55,021 bases of DNA. Source: Sphingomonadales bacterium. GTDB taxonomy: Bacteria; Pseudomonadota; Alphaproteobacteria; Sphingomonadales; Sphingomonadaceae. Made by a program: the position numbers and the translations under genes. The stretch covers positions 1-55,021 of the forward strand of contig JANXVZ010000001.1 in NCBI GenBank assembly GCA_025351405.1, written 5' to 3'. Position 1 is the stretch's first letter, and every line of letters starts with the position of its first letter. The notes under the pieces are model-generated. The model saw only the letters and a program-made list of their open reading frames with translations, was not told the origin of the DNA and ran no database searches. Shown here piece by piece: positions 25,103 to 34,511 of this stretch.

Positions 25103-25702
25103 TTATCCGAACAGCTTCCCAGCCGTCTGGGCTATCAACATGCCCTGATGGCGTGCTCCGGCGAGTTCGATCTCGCTTGGTTGGCGCTCACCCTTGCCGC
25201 CGGCGATGGTGGTTGCGCCATAGGGCGCACCGCCGGTGATCTCGTCGATGGTCATCTGGCCCTGATGGCTATAGGGCAAGCCGACGATGACCATGCCGAA
25301 GTGCAGCAGGTTGGTGATGATCGAGAACAGGGTCATCTCGTTGCCGCCGTGCTGGCTGGCGCTCGATGTGAAGGCGCCGCCGACCTTGCCGTTGAGCGCG
25401 CCGCTGGCCCATAGCCCACCGGCCTGGTCGAGAAAGGCCGCCATTTGCGACGGCATCCGTCCGAATCGCGTTGGCGCGCCGATGATGATGGCGTCATAGT
25501 TTGCCAGGTCGGCGATAGCGGCGACGGGGGCTTGCTGGTCCAGCTTGAACCATGCCGACTTGGCGATATCGTCGGGCACCGTTTCGGGAACCCGCTTGAT
25601 GTCGACCGTTGCGCCGGCAGTGCGCGCACCTTCGGCCACTGCCGACGCCATCGCTTCGATATGGCCATAGCTTGAATAATAAAGAACCAGAACCTTGCTC
25701 AT
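25103..25702 (-). CDS. wrbA: NAD(P)H:quinone oxidoreductase, WrbA type
   Basis: Flavodoxin-like FMN enzyme reducing quinones by two electrons, protecting against redox cycling. The 199-residue protein begins [20 protein letters not shown], the FMN phosphate loop, and continues with [20 protein letters not shown] and [20 protein letters not shown], both diagnostic of WrbA. Two adjacent ATGs occur; I prefer the second because the GAGGAG site is then six bases away. It is divergent from a LysR gene, a frequent arrangement in which the regulator responds to quinones or oxidants and controls the reductase. Confidence 0.95.
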   Translation of the reverse strand: MSKVLVLYYSSYGHIEAMASAVAEGARTAGATVDIKRVPETVPDDIAKSAWFKLDQQAPVAAIADLANYDAIIIGAPTRFGRMPSQMAAFLDQAGGLWASGALNGKVGGAFTSSASQHGGNEMTLFSIITNLLHFGMVIVGLPYSHQGQMTIDEITGGAPYGATTIAGGKGERQPSEIELAGARHQGMLIAQTAGKLFG

Positions 25703-25792
25703 CATGCGCTCCTCGTTTGCACGAGCGATCATGTCGACCGCCGCGCCAGCTTGATGAAGCGGCTTTTATGCCGTGACGTTGCACCGTGTTAG

Positions 25793-25822
25793 CCTATATG
25801 TCTCGATACGACCTATAAGACA
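25793..25822. promoter_or_regulatory. Possible LysR binding region between wrbA and lysR
   Basis: Two copies of CCTATA (25793-25798 and 25812-25817), each followed by two bases or so and a GTC/GAC core, lie 19 bases apart just before the lysR start codon. This A+T-rich patch in the divergent interval is a plausible regulator site, but no standard T-N11-A box was established. Confidence 0.3.
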
Positions 25823-25831
25823 GGACGATGG

Positions 25832-26734
25832 ATGCTCGATGGCCTTTCGCTGGATCAGGTGCGCATTTTTATCGCTGCCGTCGATGAAGGCAGCTTTTCG
25901 GCTGCGGGACGCAAGCTGAATCGCGCCCAATCCGCTGTCAGCCAGGCCCTTGCCAACCTTGAAAGCCAGTGCGGCGTGACGCTTTTCCATCGCGGTGGGC
26001 GTTTCCCGCGATTGACCGATGCCGGGCGGGTGCTGCTTGCCGAGGCCCGAACGATCGCCGCGGGCATGGATTTGTTCAAGGCCCGTGCCAAGGCGCTCGC
26101 AGGTGGCCTCGAGGCCGAGCTCAGCGCAGTCGTCGATGTGCTGTTCCCGACCGATTTGTTGACCTGCGCCGTCGCCGGCTTCCAGGCCGAATTTCCGGGG
26201 GTGCCACTGCGACTTTACGTCGAAGCGCTGGGTGCCGTGCTGCAGCCGGTGCTCGATGGCCGCTGCGCGCTCGGCATCATGGGTTCGTTGCCCGATGTGC
26301 TGCCGCAAATGGTTTCCGAGCGGCTGTGCAGCATCGAAATGGTCTTTGTCGCGGCGCCCTCCCACCCGCTGGCCCGCCACATCGGCCCGGTCCCGGCGGC
26401 GTTGCTCGCAGAACATGTGCAACTCGTGCTCACGGACCGGTCGACACTTTCGGCGGGCCGCGATTTCAGTGTCTATTCACCGCGGACATGGCGCTTGGCC
26501 GATCTCGGCGCAAAGCATGACTTTCTGCGCGCAGGGCTCGGCTGGGGCGGGATGCCGCGCCATGCCGTCGCCACCGACCTGGCGCAGGGCGTGTTGTTCC
26601 CGATCGCCGTTGAGGACGCAATCAGCGGCGCAATCACCATGCCGATGTCTGCGGTGTTTAGAGCCGACAGTCCACCGGGGCCGGCCGGCCGCTGGTTCAT
26701 CGAGCGATTGAAGCAGCAGGCTGACCCGGTCTGA
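25832..26734 (+). CDS. LysR-family transcriptional regulator
   Basis: A 300-residue regulator with the usual N-terminal winged helix-turn-helix (LDQVRIFIAAVDEGSFSAAG, KLNRAQSAVSQALANLESQC, LFHRGGRFPRLTDAGRVLLAEA) and a periplasmic-binding-like effector domain from about residue 90. The divergent position next to wrbA suggests that it controls that gene in response to an electrophile or oxidant, but the effector cannot be read from sequence. The start MLDGLSLD at 25832 is standard. It converges with the quinone reductase gene with only four bases between the stop codons; a six-pair hairpin (26733-26738 with 26744-26749) spans the junction. Confidence 0.92.
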   Translation: MLDGLSLDQVRIFIAAVDEGSFSAAGRKLNRAQSAVSQALANLESQCGVTLFHRGGRFPRLTDAGRVLLAEARTIAAGMDLFKARAKALAGGLEAELSAVVDVLFPTDLLTCAVAGFQAEFPGVPLRLYVEALGAVLQPVLDGRCALGIMGSLPDVLPQMVSERLCSIEMVFVAAPSHPLARHIGPVPAALLAEHVQLVLTDRSTLSAGRDFSVYSPRTWRLADLGAKHDFLRAGLGWGGMPRHAVATDLAQGVLFPIAVEDAISGAITMPMSAVFRADSPPGPAGRWFIERLKQQADPV

Positions 26735-26738
26735 CAGG

Positions 26739-27704
26739 CTAGCCCTGTCTGACTGAAATGACCGCCTTGCCGTTCAGCCGACCCTCCGCCATGGCGGCAA
26801 ATGCCTCGCCCGACCGCTCCAGCGGCAGCGAACACCCGATCTGCGGCCGCAACGCCACCGCACGAGCGTCAATTTCGACGATGTTTCGGCGCCCGGCGTC
26901 CGGGTCCTGGCGGGCGAATTCCCCGGCACGAACGCCCAGCACCTCGATTTGCTTGATGAGGGCCCGATTGAGCGGGAAAGGTGGCGACCGGCCGCCGGTG
27001 AAGCCAATGATGAGGTAGCGGCCGTTGCGCGCCAGGCTGCGAATCGCCGGCAAGGCCAACAAGCCGCCAACGGGATCAAAGACAACATCGATGTCGCGTC
27101 GGTCGATTTCGGGCGTATTGCGGTCGATGAGCATTGTTTCGTGGGCCCCTGCTGCCCGTGCGGCGCCCAGTCGCTCCTCCGATGAAGCTACGGCTACGAC
27201 TTGGGCGCCTTCATGGCGGGCGAGCGCCACCGCGGCCAACCCCATGCCGCCGCCCGCGCCGGTGACCAGTACGCGTTCGCCGCGTTGCAGCCGGCCGCGG
27301 ACCATCAACCCCACCCAGGCGGTCAGCGCCCCGACGGTGAACGCGGCAGCTTCGTCGTCATCGAGGCCATCGGGGACCAGACGCACCGCACTGACCGGCA
27401 GCGTCAGGCGTTCGGCAAAACAGCCCCCTCGACCGCCGACAATGACGCGCCGACCCAGCCAATCTTCCGCTCCGCTCCCGGCGGCAATGACAGTGCCGCA
27501 CGCTTCGGTGCCGGGTATGAACGGCAATTCGGGTCGAAACTGATAGCCGCCGGACAGCATCAGCAGATCGGGGAAATTCAGCGCGGCACTGGCGATTTCG
27601 ACGGTGACTTCCCCAGGTTGGGGAACGAATGGCTCGGGCCAGCCAGATTCGAACACAAGCCCCGATCGGTCCTGTGCAAGGCTGTGGCAAACAACGGCAC
27701 GCAT
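26739..27704 (-). CDS. NADPH:quinone oxidoreductase, medium-chain (MDR) family
   Basis: Zinc-independent member of the medium-chain dehydrogenase/reductase superfamily, 321 residues. Landmarks: the GroES-like N-terminal domain with AALNFPDLLMLSGGYQFRPE, LPFIPGTEACGTVIAAGSGAE, and the Rossmann segment VLVTGAGGGMGLAAVALARH, with a nucleotide-binding AVASSEERLGAARAAGAHE. No cysteine set for a structural zinc is visible. It likely reduces quinones or enones with NADPH; the exact substrate is unknown. It lies four bases downstream of the rhomboid gene's end on the same strand, so they may be co-transcribed. Confidence 0.9.
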   Translation of the reverse strand: MRAVVCHSLAQDRSGLVFESGWPEPFVPQPGEVTVEIASAALNFPDLLMLSGGYQFRPELPFIPGTEACGTVIAAGSGAEDWLGRRVIVGGRGGCFAERLTLPVSAVRLVPDGLDDDEAAAFTVGALTAWVGLMVRGRLQRGERVLVTGAGGGMGLAAVALARHEGAQVVAVASSEERLGAARAAGAHETMLIDRNTPEIDRRDIDVVFDPVGGLLALPAIRSLARNGRYLIIGFTGGRSPPFPLNRALIKQIEVLGVRAGEFARQDPDAGRRNIVEIDARAVALRPQIGCSLPLERSGEAFAAMAEGRLNGKAVISVRQG

Positions 27705-27707
27705 TGG

Positions 27708-28382
27708 CTAGCGGCGATCTTCGCCATGCAATGCCGCGGGTGCCCTGCCCCATATCCGCGCCGCGACCAAGCCTGTGAAAAAACCGCCGATGTGCGCCCA
27801 GATTGCGATGCTGCCGCCGCCGCTGTTGAACACCAGCCCCGTCAGCAACTGCAAGCCGATCCATGCGGCGAGATACCAGAGCGATGTCAACGTATCACCG
27901 GAAACTGCGATGCCGAGGACGCGCCGATCGCCCACCCTGCTGCCCGCGAACATCATGGCATAGGCACCGAACACCGCCGCGATTGCGCCGCTGGCACCAA
28001 CGACCGGCATTCCCGAATGGGGGCTGCTGAGAATCTGCGCGACCCCGCCGACGATGCCGCCGGTAAGGAAAAGCGCGACAAGGCCTTTATGGGCGACCAC
28101 CCATTCGACGTAGCGCCCGACCCAAGCAAGAAACAGGATGTTGAGCCCGAGATGCAACCAGCCGCCATGCAGGAACTGGTGGGTGATGAGGGTCAATATG
28201 GCCGGCAGCGCGTCCGTCCGTCCGGCTATCGCCGCGATGATCCGCGCCGGGATCAATCCCCAGGAAAACGCCAGCCGTTCACCGAGACGGGTCCCGCCGA
28301 CTGTGACCACCGCCTGCACAAGGACGCAAACACCGATCAAGGCGTTGGTGGCGAGCGCCCTCGGCGGTTTGAACGGCTTCAT
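27708..28382 (-). CDS. Rhomboid-family intramembrane serine protease
   Basis: Cleaves membrane helices of substrate proteins. From the ATG at 28382 the protein has 224 residues and about six hydrophobic segments. The catalytic pair is visible: Ser131 in VVGASGAIAAVFG (GxSG) and His197 in IWAHIGGFFTG; Asn81 and the histidines at 72 and 77 in FLHGGWLHLGLNILFLAW complete the usual loop-1/helix-2 motif. A GTG at 28394 is a possible longer start. The same frame stays open without a stop all the way to the greA stop codon, through a 24-bp tandem repeat, so a still longer N-terminus from a CTG near 28502 is conceivable. Confidence 0.9.
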   Translation of the reverse strand: MKPFKPPRALATNALIGVCVLVQAVVTVGGTRLGERLAFSWGLIPARIIAAIAGRTDALPAILTLITHQFLHGGWLHLGLNILFLAWVGRYVEWVVAHKGLVALFLTGGIVGGVAQILSSPHSGMPVVGASGAIAAVFGAYAMMFAGSRVGDRRVLGIAVSGDTLTSLWYLAAWIGLQLLTGLVFNSGGGSIAIWAHIGGFFTGLVAARIWGRAPAALHGEDRR

Positions 28383-28483
28383 GCCGGTTGGCACATCGTC
28401 AAGACCGCCATCCGGCGCGCGCTCGTATTCGCCATCCGGCGCGCGTTCGTATTCGCCATCCGGCGCGCGTTCGTATTCGCCAT
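28379..28483 (-). other. Possible 34-residue repeat-peptide leader ORF ending on the rhomboid start
   Basis: In a different minus-strand frame from the rhomboid gene, an ATG at 28483 opens a reading frame made of the eight-residue unit MANTNARR, twice exact and once as MANTSARR, followed by MAVLTMCQPA. Its TGA overlaps the rhomboid ATG (ATGA at 28382-28379). The overlap and repeated ATGs could couple translation to the rhomboid gene, but no clear ribosome-binding site is seen. I list it as a hypothesis, not a gene. Confidence 0.2.
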
Positions 28484-28490
28484 CCGGCGC
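28406..28490. repeat. 24-bp tandem repeat, 3.5 copies, between greA and the rhomboid gene
   Basis: Copies start at 28406, 28430 and 28454, with a 13-base partial copy at 28478-28490. Each plus-strand unit starts CGCCATCCGGCGCGCG and ends TCGTATT. Units two and three are identical; unit one differs by one base (C for T). The period is a multiple of three, and the repeat is open in at least two minus-strand frames: in the rhomboid frame it would encode (GEYERAPD)n. Confidence 0.95.
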
Positions 28491-28511
28491 TGGCCGGACC
28501 AGCGTTCCACG

Positions 28512-28991
28512 TCAGATGAACTCGAGGCTTTCGATCGTATAATAACGATCACCCGAAGGCGTGGTCACCTCGACCTCTTCGCCGACCCGGCGGGCGATCA
28601 GGGCCCGTCCGAGCGGGGACGAATAACTGATGCGGCCGATACGGGCATCCGCTTCGGTCTGGCCGACGATCTGGTAGACGATCTTCTTGTCATCCTCATC
28701 GAGCAGATGAACGGTTGCGCCGAATACCACCCGGTCGCCCGAAAACTCCCGCGGATCGATGATCACCGCGCGCGCCAGCCGGTCTTCGAGATCGATGACC
28801 TGCGCTTCGATCTGTCCCTGCCGCTCCTTGGCAGCGTGATATTCGGCGTTTTCCGAAAGATCGCCGTGCGCACGCGCGACTTCGATGGCCTCCACGACCT
28901 CCGGCCGCTCCTCCTCCTTGAGGCGGCGCAGCGTCTTGACCATCACGGCATGGCCCTCGGCCAGCATCGGCAGCTTCTCAACAGTCGCCAT
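28512..28991 (-). CDS. greA: Transcription elongation factor GreA
   Basis: Stimulates transcript cleavage by backtracked RNA polymerase. The 159-residue protein has the N-terminal coiled coil with the acidic tip ([20 protein letters not shown]) and the C-terminal FKBP-like domain ending [20 protein letters not shown] and [16 protein letters not shown]. All are characteristic of GreA. It lies 87 bases after carB on the same strand, the usual carB-greA neighbourhood of sphingomonads. Its TGA stop is in the same frame as the downstream rhomboid reading frame. Confidence 0.97.
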   Translation of the reverse strand: MATVEKLPMLAEGHAVMVKTLRRLKEEERPEVVEAIEVARAHGDLSENAEYHAAKERQGQIEAQVIDLEDRLARAVIIDPREFSGDRVVFGATVHLLDEDDKKIVYQIVGQTEADARIGRISYSSPLGRALIARRVGEEVEVTTPSGDRYYTIESLEFI

Positions 28992-29078
28992 CTTCGTCTC
29001 TCGACCTTCTATCGATTCACAGACAACTTACCCCCCGGTGGGTGATCCACCGCAAGGGCTTCTTCTGACCGGGAAGGC

Positions 29079-32000
29079 TTACGCCTGAACGCTACGATGA
29101 TAGGCTTGCAGGGGTCGCACTTCAAGCGGGCGACGGCGCAGCGCCGCAATCGCGGCCACCGCCGCGATCGATGCAGCGGCCGTGGTAAAATAGGGCACCC
29201 GGCCATACAGCGCAGAACCGCGGATGGAGGCTGAATCTCTGAGCGACTGAACACCTTCAGTCGTGTTGAAAATCAAGGCGATATCGCCATCCTTGATACG
29301 ATCGACGATGTGCGGTCGACCCTCTGCAACCTTGTTGACCTGCGCAACTGCGATGCCCGCCGCAGCAAGCACCCGGGCAGTGCCTTCGGTGGCAATCAGG
29401 CTGAACCCCAGGCCGACAAGATCGCGCGCCGCCGGGATGATCATCTCCTTGTCGCCATCCTTGAGCGATATGAAGACCGTTCCCGATTGCGGCAGCACCG
29501 TGCCGGCGCCTAGCTGTGCCTTGGCAAAAGCTGTCGCGAAATCACTATCGATTCCCATGACTTCGCCGGTCGACTTCATTTCCGGACCCAACACCGGATC
29601 GACACCGGGGAAACGCGCGAACGGGAATACCGCTTCCTTGACGGCGATATGGCCCGCAACATTGCGCGGGCTGAGATCAAAGCGCGACAGCATTTCGCCG
29701 GCCATCACGCGCGCTGCAATCTTGGCGACGGGGATGCCGGTGGCCTTTGCGGTGAACGGCACCGTGCGCGAGGCGCGCGGATTGACTTCGATGAGGTATA
29801 CCTCGGAATCCTTCACCGCAAACTGGATGTTCATCAATCCCCTGACATCCAGCGCCCGCGCCAGTACGCCGGTCTGGCGTTCGATCTCGGCAACAGTGGC
29901 GGCGTCGAGGCTGTAGGGCGGCAATGAGCATGCGCTGTCGCCGCTGTGGACCCCTGCCTCCTCGATGTGCTGAAGAACGCCGGCGACGAACACAGTTTCG
30001 CCATCGGCAACGGCATCGACATCGACTTCGATCGCATCACGCAGATAGCGGTCGATGAGCACTGGCGAGGACCCGGACACGACGACGGCCTCCCGGATAT
30101 AGGTGTCGAGCTGCGCCTGGGTCTCGACGATCTCCATCGCGCGTCCACCGAGCACATAGGACGGCCGCATCAGCACCGGATAACCGATGCGATTGGCGAC
30201 GGCCACAGCCTCGTCCCGCGAGCGGGCAATGCCGTTTTCGGGCTGCTTGAGGCCGAGCTGTTCGATCAACTCAGCAAAGCGTTCGCGGTCTTCGGCAAGG
30301 TCGATGTTGTCGGGCGCGGTGCCGAGGATCGGGATGCCGGCGGCTTCCAGCGCCCGGGCGAGCTTCAAGGGCGTCTGGCCGCCGAACTGGACGATGACGC
30401 CGGCGAGGGTGCCGTTCTGCATCTCGACATGGAGGACTTCGAGGACATCCTCGGCAGTCAGTGGCTCGAAATACAGCCGATCGGAGGTGTCATAGTCGGT
30501 CGAAACTGTTTCGGGGTTGCAGTTGATCATGATCGTCTCGAAGCCGGCGCCATCGGCACCGAGCGCGAAACAGGCGTGGCAACAGCAATAGTCGAATTCG
30601 ATGCCCTGGCCGATGCGGTTGGGTCCGCCGCCGAGGATAACGACCTTGCGTGCCGCGGTCGGCAGGCTTTCGCAATCCGGGGCCCCGAAAATCGGGCTTT
30701 CGTACGATGAATACATATACGGCGTCTTCGCGGTGAACTCGCCGGCGCAGGTATCGATCCGCTTGAATACAGGGCGAACGTTGAGCGCGCGGCGGGCGGC
30801 GGAGACTTCGGCTTCGCTGTGGCCTGTCAATGTCGCCAGCCGCGCATCGGAAAAACCCATGGCCTTCAAACGGCGAAAGCCATTCGGGCCGGCCGGCAAT
30901 CCATCCGCCCGAACCTGGGCTTCGACCTGCATCAGCTCCTCGATCTGGCGCAGGAACCACGGCTCGAACTTGGCGACGGCATGGATGCGCTCGACGCTGA
31001 CACCCTCGCGCAAGGCCTGCGCTGCGACGCGCAGCCGGTCAGGGGTGGCGCGGCTCAGCTCTGCCTCGATCTCCTCATGGCTGGCGCCGACCAACGCCTC
31101 GATCTCATCGAACCCGGTCAGCCCGGTCTCGAGCCCGCGCAGTGCCTTTTGCACGCTTTCCTGGAAATTGCGGCCGATTGCCATCACTTCGCCGACCGAC
31201 TTCATCGCGGTCGAGAGCAGCGGTTCGGCGCCCTTGAACTTTTCGAAGGCAAAGCGCGGAATCTTGGTGACGACATAGTCGATCGTCGGCTCGAACGAAG
31301 CAGGGGTCGCCCCGGTGATGTCGTTCATCACTTCATCGAGGGTGTAGCCAACCGCCAGCAGCGCCGCGACCTTGGCGATGGGAAAACCCGTTGCCTTCGA
31401 TGCCAGCGCCGAAGACCGCGACACACGCGGGTTCATCTCGATGACAACGAGGCGACCGTCTTTCGGGTTGACTGCGAACTGGACGTTGGAACCGCCTGTT
31501 TCGACACCGATTTCGCGCAAGCAAGCGATGCTCGCGTTGCGCATGATCTGGTATTCCTTGTCGGTCAGCGTCAACGCCGGCGCGACGGTGATGCTGTCGC
31601 CGGTATGGACGCCCATCGGATCGACATTCTCGATCGAGCAGATGATGATGGCGTTGTCGGCGCGATCGCGCACCACCTCCATCTCATACTCCTTCCAGCC
31701 GAGGACCGACTCCTCGATCAGGACTTCCGTTGTCGGGCTGGCATCGAGGCCGCCGGTGACGATGGCAACGAACTCCTCCTTGTTGTAGGCAATGCCACCC
31801 CCGGTGCCGCCCATGGTGAAACTGGGCCGGATGATCGTGGGGAGACCAACGATCTCCAAGGCTTGCAGCGCTTCGCTGACGGAATGCGCAATCTCGCTGC
31901 GCGGTGATTCCAGCCCTATCTTGCTCATCGCCTCGCGGAATTTCAGCCGGTCCTCGGCCTTGTCGATGGCCTCGGCATCGGCGCCGATGAGTTCGACATT

Positions 32001-32333
32001 GTATTTCTCCAGCGTGCCGTCGCGGTGCAGCGCCAGGGCGGTGTTGAGCGCGGTCTGCCCGCCCATTGTCGGCAGCACCGCATCGGGGCGTTCCTTGGCG
32101 ATGATCTTGGCGACGATTTCGGGAGTGATCGGCTCGATATAAGTGGCATCGGCGAGATCGGGGTCGGTCATGATCGTCGCCGGGTTCGAATTTACCAGGA
32201 TGATGCGATAGCCTTCCGCCTTCAGCGCCTTGACCGCCTGGGTCCCCGAATAATCGAACTCGCACGCCTGCCCGATGATGATGGGGCCGGCGCCGATGAT
32301 GAGGATCGAGGACAGGTCGGAGCGTTTGGGCAT
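29079..32333 (-). CDS. carB: Carbamoyl-phosphate synthase, large subunit
   Basis: Makes carbamoyl phosphate from bicarbonate, ammonia (delivered by CarA) and two ATP, for arginine and pyrimidine synthesis. The 1084-residue protein starts [20 protein letters not shown] and has two homologous ATP-grasp halves (first with [15 protein letters not shown] and [16 protein letters not shown]; second starting [20 protein letters not shown] and [16 protein letters not shown]), and a C-terminal allosteric domain ([14 protein letters not shown]). The start codon overlaps the stop of the RraB-like gene by one base (TGATG), giving translational coupling. Length is normal. Confidence 0.98.
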   Translation of the reverse strand: MPKRSDLSSILIIGAGPIIIGQACEFDYSGTQAVKALKAEGYRIILVNSNPATIMTDPDLADATYIEPITPEIVAKIIAKERPDAVLPTMGGQTALNTALALHRDGTLEKYNVELIGADAEAIDKAEDRLKFREAMSKIGLESPRSEIAHSVSEALQALEIVGLPTIIRPSFTMGGTGGGIAYNKEEFVAIVTGGLDASPTTEVLIEESVLGWKEYEMEVVRDRADNAIIICSIENVDPMGVHTGDSITVAPALTLTDKEYQIMRNASIACLREIGVETGGSNVQFAVNPKDGRLVVIEMNPRVSRSSALASKATGFPIAKVAALLAVGYTLDEVMNDITGATPASFEPTIDYVVTKIPRFAFEKFKGAEPLLSTAMKSVGEVMAIGRNFQESVQKALRGLETGLTGFDEIEALVGASHEEIEAELSRATPDRLRVAAQALREGVSVERIHAVAKFEPWFLRQIEELMQVEAQVRADGLPAGPNGFRRLKAMGFSDARLATLTGHSEAEVSAARRALNVRPVFKRIDTCAGEFTAKTPYMYSSYESPIFGAPDCESLPTAARKVVILGGGPNRIGQGIEFDYCCCHACFALGADGAGFETIMINCNPETVSTDYDTSDRLYFEPLTAEDVLEVLHVEMQNGTLAGVIVQFGGQTPLKLARALEAAGIPILGTAPDNIDLAEDRERFAELIEQLGLKQPENGIARSRDEAVAVANRIGYPVLMRPSYVLGGRAMEIVETQAQLDTYIREAVVVSGSSPVLIDRYLRDAIEVDVDAVADGETVFVAGVLQHIEEAGVHSGDSACSLPPYSLDAATVAEIERQTGVLARALDVRGLMNIQFAVKDSEVYLIEVNPRASRTVPFTAKATGIPVAKIAARVMAGEMLSRFDLSPRNVAGHIAVKEAVFPFARFPGVDPVLGPEMKSTGEVMGIDSDFATAFAKAQLGAGTVLPQSGTVFISLKDGDKEMIIPAARDLVGLGFSLIATEGTARVLAAAGIAVAQVNKVAEGRPHIVDRIKDGDIALIFNTTEGVQSLRDSASIRGSALYGRVPYFTTAAASIAAVAAIAALRRRPLEVRPLQAYHRSVQA

Positions 32334-32695
32334 CAGTCGGGTTTTCCAGTTTCTGCATTGCAGCCCCAACCGTCGAACTCGACGTTGTGGGTCAGTTCGA
32401 TTTCGAGCGCGCGGGTGATGAGGGCCTTGATGGCGTCGCGCGTGGTGGCGCCATCGAAGGCGAGGTCGGCGGCCCAGTCGCCATCCTCGAATTCGCCGAA
32501 ATCGATGAAGCGGAAGCCGAGCGATTCGGCGTCCTCGGCCAGCGCCTCGATCGAATCCTGCGGCCCCTTGAAATGCACGTCGATGGGACGCAGCAGGCTC
32601 GCGACGTCACCGTTGCGGGCGAGATCGAGAAGGACCTCCTCGTCGGCGGCAAGCTCTTCGGCGAGACGGTTGGCGTCGATGGCAGGTCTGGTCAT
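32333..32695 (-). CDS. RraB-like ribonuclease E inhibitor domain protein
   Basis: A 120-residue acidic protein that I assign to the RraB (regulator of ribonuclease activity B) family on the segments [59 protein letters not shown] and the C-terminal [18 protein letters not shown]. In E. coli RraB binds RNase E and lowers its activity. It lies between carA (49 bases upstream) and carB (one-base overlap), so it is in the carAB operon; whether it controls mRNA decay or has a local function is unknown. Start MTRPAIDA at 32695. Confidence 0.75.
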   Translation of the reverse strand: MTRPAIDANRLAEELAADEEVLLDLARNGDVASLLRPIDVHFKGPQDSIEALAEDAESLGFRFIDFGEFEDGDWAADLAFDGATTRDAIKALITRALEIELTHNVEFDGWGCNAETGKPD

Positions 32696-32744
32696 GGGAA
32701 AACCCGCATTTGGCGGCGCAAGAGGAAGTCGGCGGGCTGTGTCA

Positions 32745-33908
32745 CTACCGAAGCCCGCCCACGAACTTCTCGAACAGGTAAATACTGTCCTGCGGCCCCG
32801 GGCTCGCCTCGGGGTGATATTGCACCGAGAACGCCGCCTTGTCGGTCAGTTCCAGCCCCGCCAGCGACCCGTCGAACAGCGAGATGTGTGTGGGCCGCGC
32901 CGTCGCCGGCAGCGTATCGGTATCGACAGCAAAACCATGGTTCATCGAGGTAATCTCGACGCGGCCGTCGCTCAATCGCTTGACCGGGTGGTTGGCGCCG
33001 CGGTGGCCCTGCTTCATCTTGACGGTGGTGGCACCCACCGCCAGCCCGAGTAGCTGATGGCCAAGGCAGATGCCGAACAGCGGGATACCGCCGTTGAGCA
33101 GCGCCTGGATGACCGGGACGGCATAAACGCCGGTTGCCGCCGGATCGCCGGGGCCGTTCGACAAGAAAATGCCGGCGGGTTTCAGCGCCATGATCTCGTC
33201 GTAGCTCGCGGTTGCCGGAACCACCGTTACCCGCGCGCCAGCCGCCACCAGATTGCGCAGGATGTTGCGCTTCATGCCGTAATCGACCGCGACGACATGC
33301 GGACCATTGGGGTTGCCGCTGTGGACGGCGTAGCCCTCCTGCAGTGTCCACAGGCCGTCATCCCAGCCGTAATTTTGGGTCGTGCTGATGACGCTGGCGA
33401 GGTCCATGCCTTCGAGGCCCGGCCAGCCCCTGGCCTCCGCCAACAACCGCCGCATATCGAACTTGCCGTCACGGGCGTGGGCGATGACGGCGTTGGGGGC
33501 TCCGCCCATGCGAATGCGCTTGGTCAGGGCGCGGGTGTCGACACCTGAAAGCCCGATCCGGCCCCAGGCGCGCATCCAGTCATCGAAGTTGCGATTGGAG
33601 CGGAAGCTGGCGGCCGGCGTGATCGCCTCTCGCACCACGCAACCCAATGCGTGCGGATTGGCCGATTCGACATCTTCGAAGTTGGAGCCAACGTTGCCGA
33701 TGTGTGGAAAGGTGAAGGTGATGATCTGGCCGGCGTAGGAGGGATCCGAGATCACCTCCTGGTAACCGGTCATCGCCGTATTGAAACAAACCTCGCCGAC
33801 GGCGACTCCCTCGGCGCCAAAGCCCTTGCCCCAGATGACGGAGCCATCGGCAAGGACAAGAACGCCGGTCGCGCCTTTCGGTTGGGCGGGCGCGGGCGCT
33901 TCGGCCAT
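32745..33908 (-). CDS. carA: Carbamoyl-phosphate synthase, small (glutaminase) subunit
   Basis: Class I glutamine amidotransferase subunit that releases ammonia from glutamine and channels it to CarB. The 387-residue protein has the N-terminal CPSase small domain (CFNTAMTGYQEVISDPSYAG, SGVDTRALTK) and the glutaminase domain with Cys281 (GICLGHQLLG), His365 and Glu367 (YHPEASPGP). All three members of the catalytic triad are intact. A good promoter lies 42 bases upstream. The following RraB-like gene and carB belong to the same operon. Confidence 0.98.
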   Translation of the reverse strand: MAEAPAPAQPKGATGVLVLADGSVIWGKGFGAEGVAVGEVCFNTAMTGYQEVISDPSYAGQIITFTFPHIGNVGSNFEDVESANPHALGCVVREAITPAASFRSNRNFDDWMRAWGRIGLSGVDTRALTKRIRMGGAPNAVIAHARDGKFDMRRLLAEARGWPGLEGMDLASVISTTQNYGWDDGLWTLQEGYAVHSGNPNGPHVVAVDYGMKRNILRNLVAAGARVTVVPATASYDEIMALKPAGIFLSNGPGDPAATGVYAVPVIQALLNGGIPLFGICLGHQLLGLAVGATTVKMKQGHRGANHPVKRLSDGRVEITSMNHGFAVDTDTLPATARPTHISLFDGSLAGLELTDKAAFSVQYHPEASPGPQDSIYLFEKFVGGLR

Positions 33909-33949
33909 GCATCATCCTTCTTGGGTCGGGGGGTAAGCAAACGGCTGGC

Positions 33950-33978
33950 GAGTTAGGGGCGAGACCCCACCACGTCAA
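33950..33978 (-). promoter_or_regulatory. Predicted promoter of the carA operon
   Basis: On the minus strand TTGACG (33978-33973) and TAACTC (33955-33950) are 17 bases apart, giving a start near 33943 and a leader of about 35 bases before the carA ATG at 33908. No arginine- or pyrimidine-responsive leader structure is apparent in such a short leader. Confidence 0.6.
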
Positions 33979-34036
33979 TCTATTCTTTCTCGTGCGCAAA
34001 GGCTAGAGTTCGGGATTGAAAAACGGGACACCAGAC

Positions 34037-34492
34037 ATGCTTCGCGACGACATCAAAACCGCAACCATTGCATCGATGAAGGCTGGCGACAGCGCCAGGA
34101 CCGGGGTGTTGCGGCTGATGTCGTCGGCAATCAAGAACCGCGATATCGAGCTGCGCACAGGGACCGCGCCGGCCGATGACGATGTGATGGTGGCCGAGGT
34201 GCTGTCCAAGATGGCCAAGCAGCGCCGCGAATCGATCGAGATGTTCGTGGCGGGAAATCGGCCTGAACTCGCCGATGCCGAACGCGCGGAACTGGCGGTA
34301 ATCGAAAGCTTCATGCCGGCGCAGATGGCATCGGGCGAGGCGCAGGCAAAAATCCGCGAACTGGTCGAGGAACTTGGCGCAACGTCGCTGAAGGACATGG
34401 GCAAGGTCATGGCGGCTATCAAGGAACGCTATGCCGGCCAGATCGACATGGGGACAGCCGGTGCGATGGTCAAAGTGGCATTGGCGGGATGA
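34037..34492 (+). CDS. GatB/YqeY domain protein
   Basis: A 151-residue protein related to the tail domain of the tRNA amidotransferase subunit GatB. Features: MLRDDIKTATIASMKAGDSA, LRLMSSAIKNRDIELRTG, VLSKMAKQRRESIEMFVAGN, and FMPAQMASGEAQAKIRELV followed by DMGKVMAAIKERYAGQIDMG. It may bind tRNA, but its function is unknown. The start at 34037 is an ATG; an in-frame TTG lies 21 bases earlier. It precedes dnaG and rpoD with a 19-base gap, the conserved position of yqeY in many bacteria. Confidence 0.9.
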   Translation: MLRDDIKTATIASMKAGDSARTGVLRLMSSAIKNRDIELRTGTAPADDDVMVAEVLSKMAKQRRESIEMFVAGNRPELADAERAELAVIESFMPAQMASGEAQAKIRELVEELGATSLKDMGKVMAAIKERYAGQIDMGTAGAMVKVALAG

Positions 34493-34511
34493 TGCCAGCC
34501 CCTGATTTTCG

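Noticed and set aside
28406-28490. A CRISPR array made of the 24-bp repeats
   Set aside because: The copies are directly adjacent with no spacers, there are only 3.5 of them, and no cas gene is present.
27201-29045. A 614-codon plus-strand open frame antisense to the quinone reductase, rhomboid and greA genes
   Set aside because: It runs through three well-recognised minus-strand genes, and its protein is Arg/Gly/His-rich without any family features. Long antisense frames are expected in G+C-rich DNA.
29036-29052. CGGTGG-GTGAT-CCACCG hairpin after carB as a terminator
   Set aside because: The stem is only six pairs and no T-run follows on the minus strand; it is too weak to list as a terminator.
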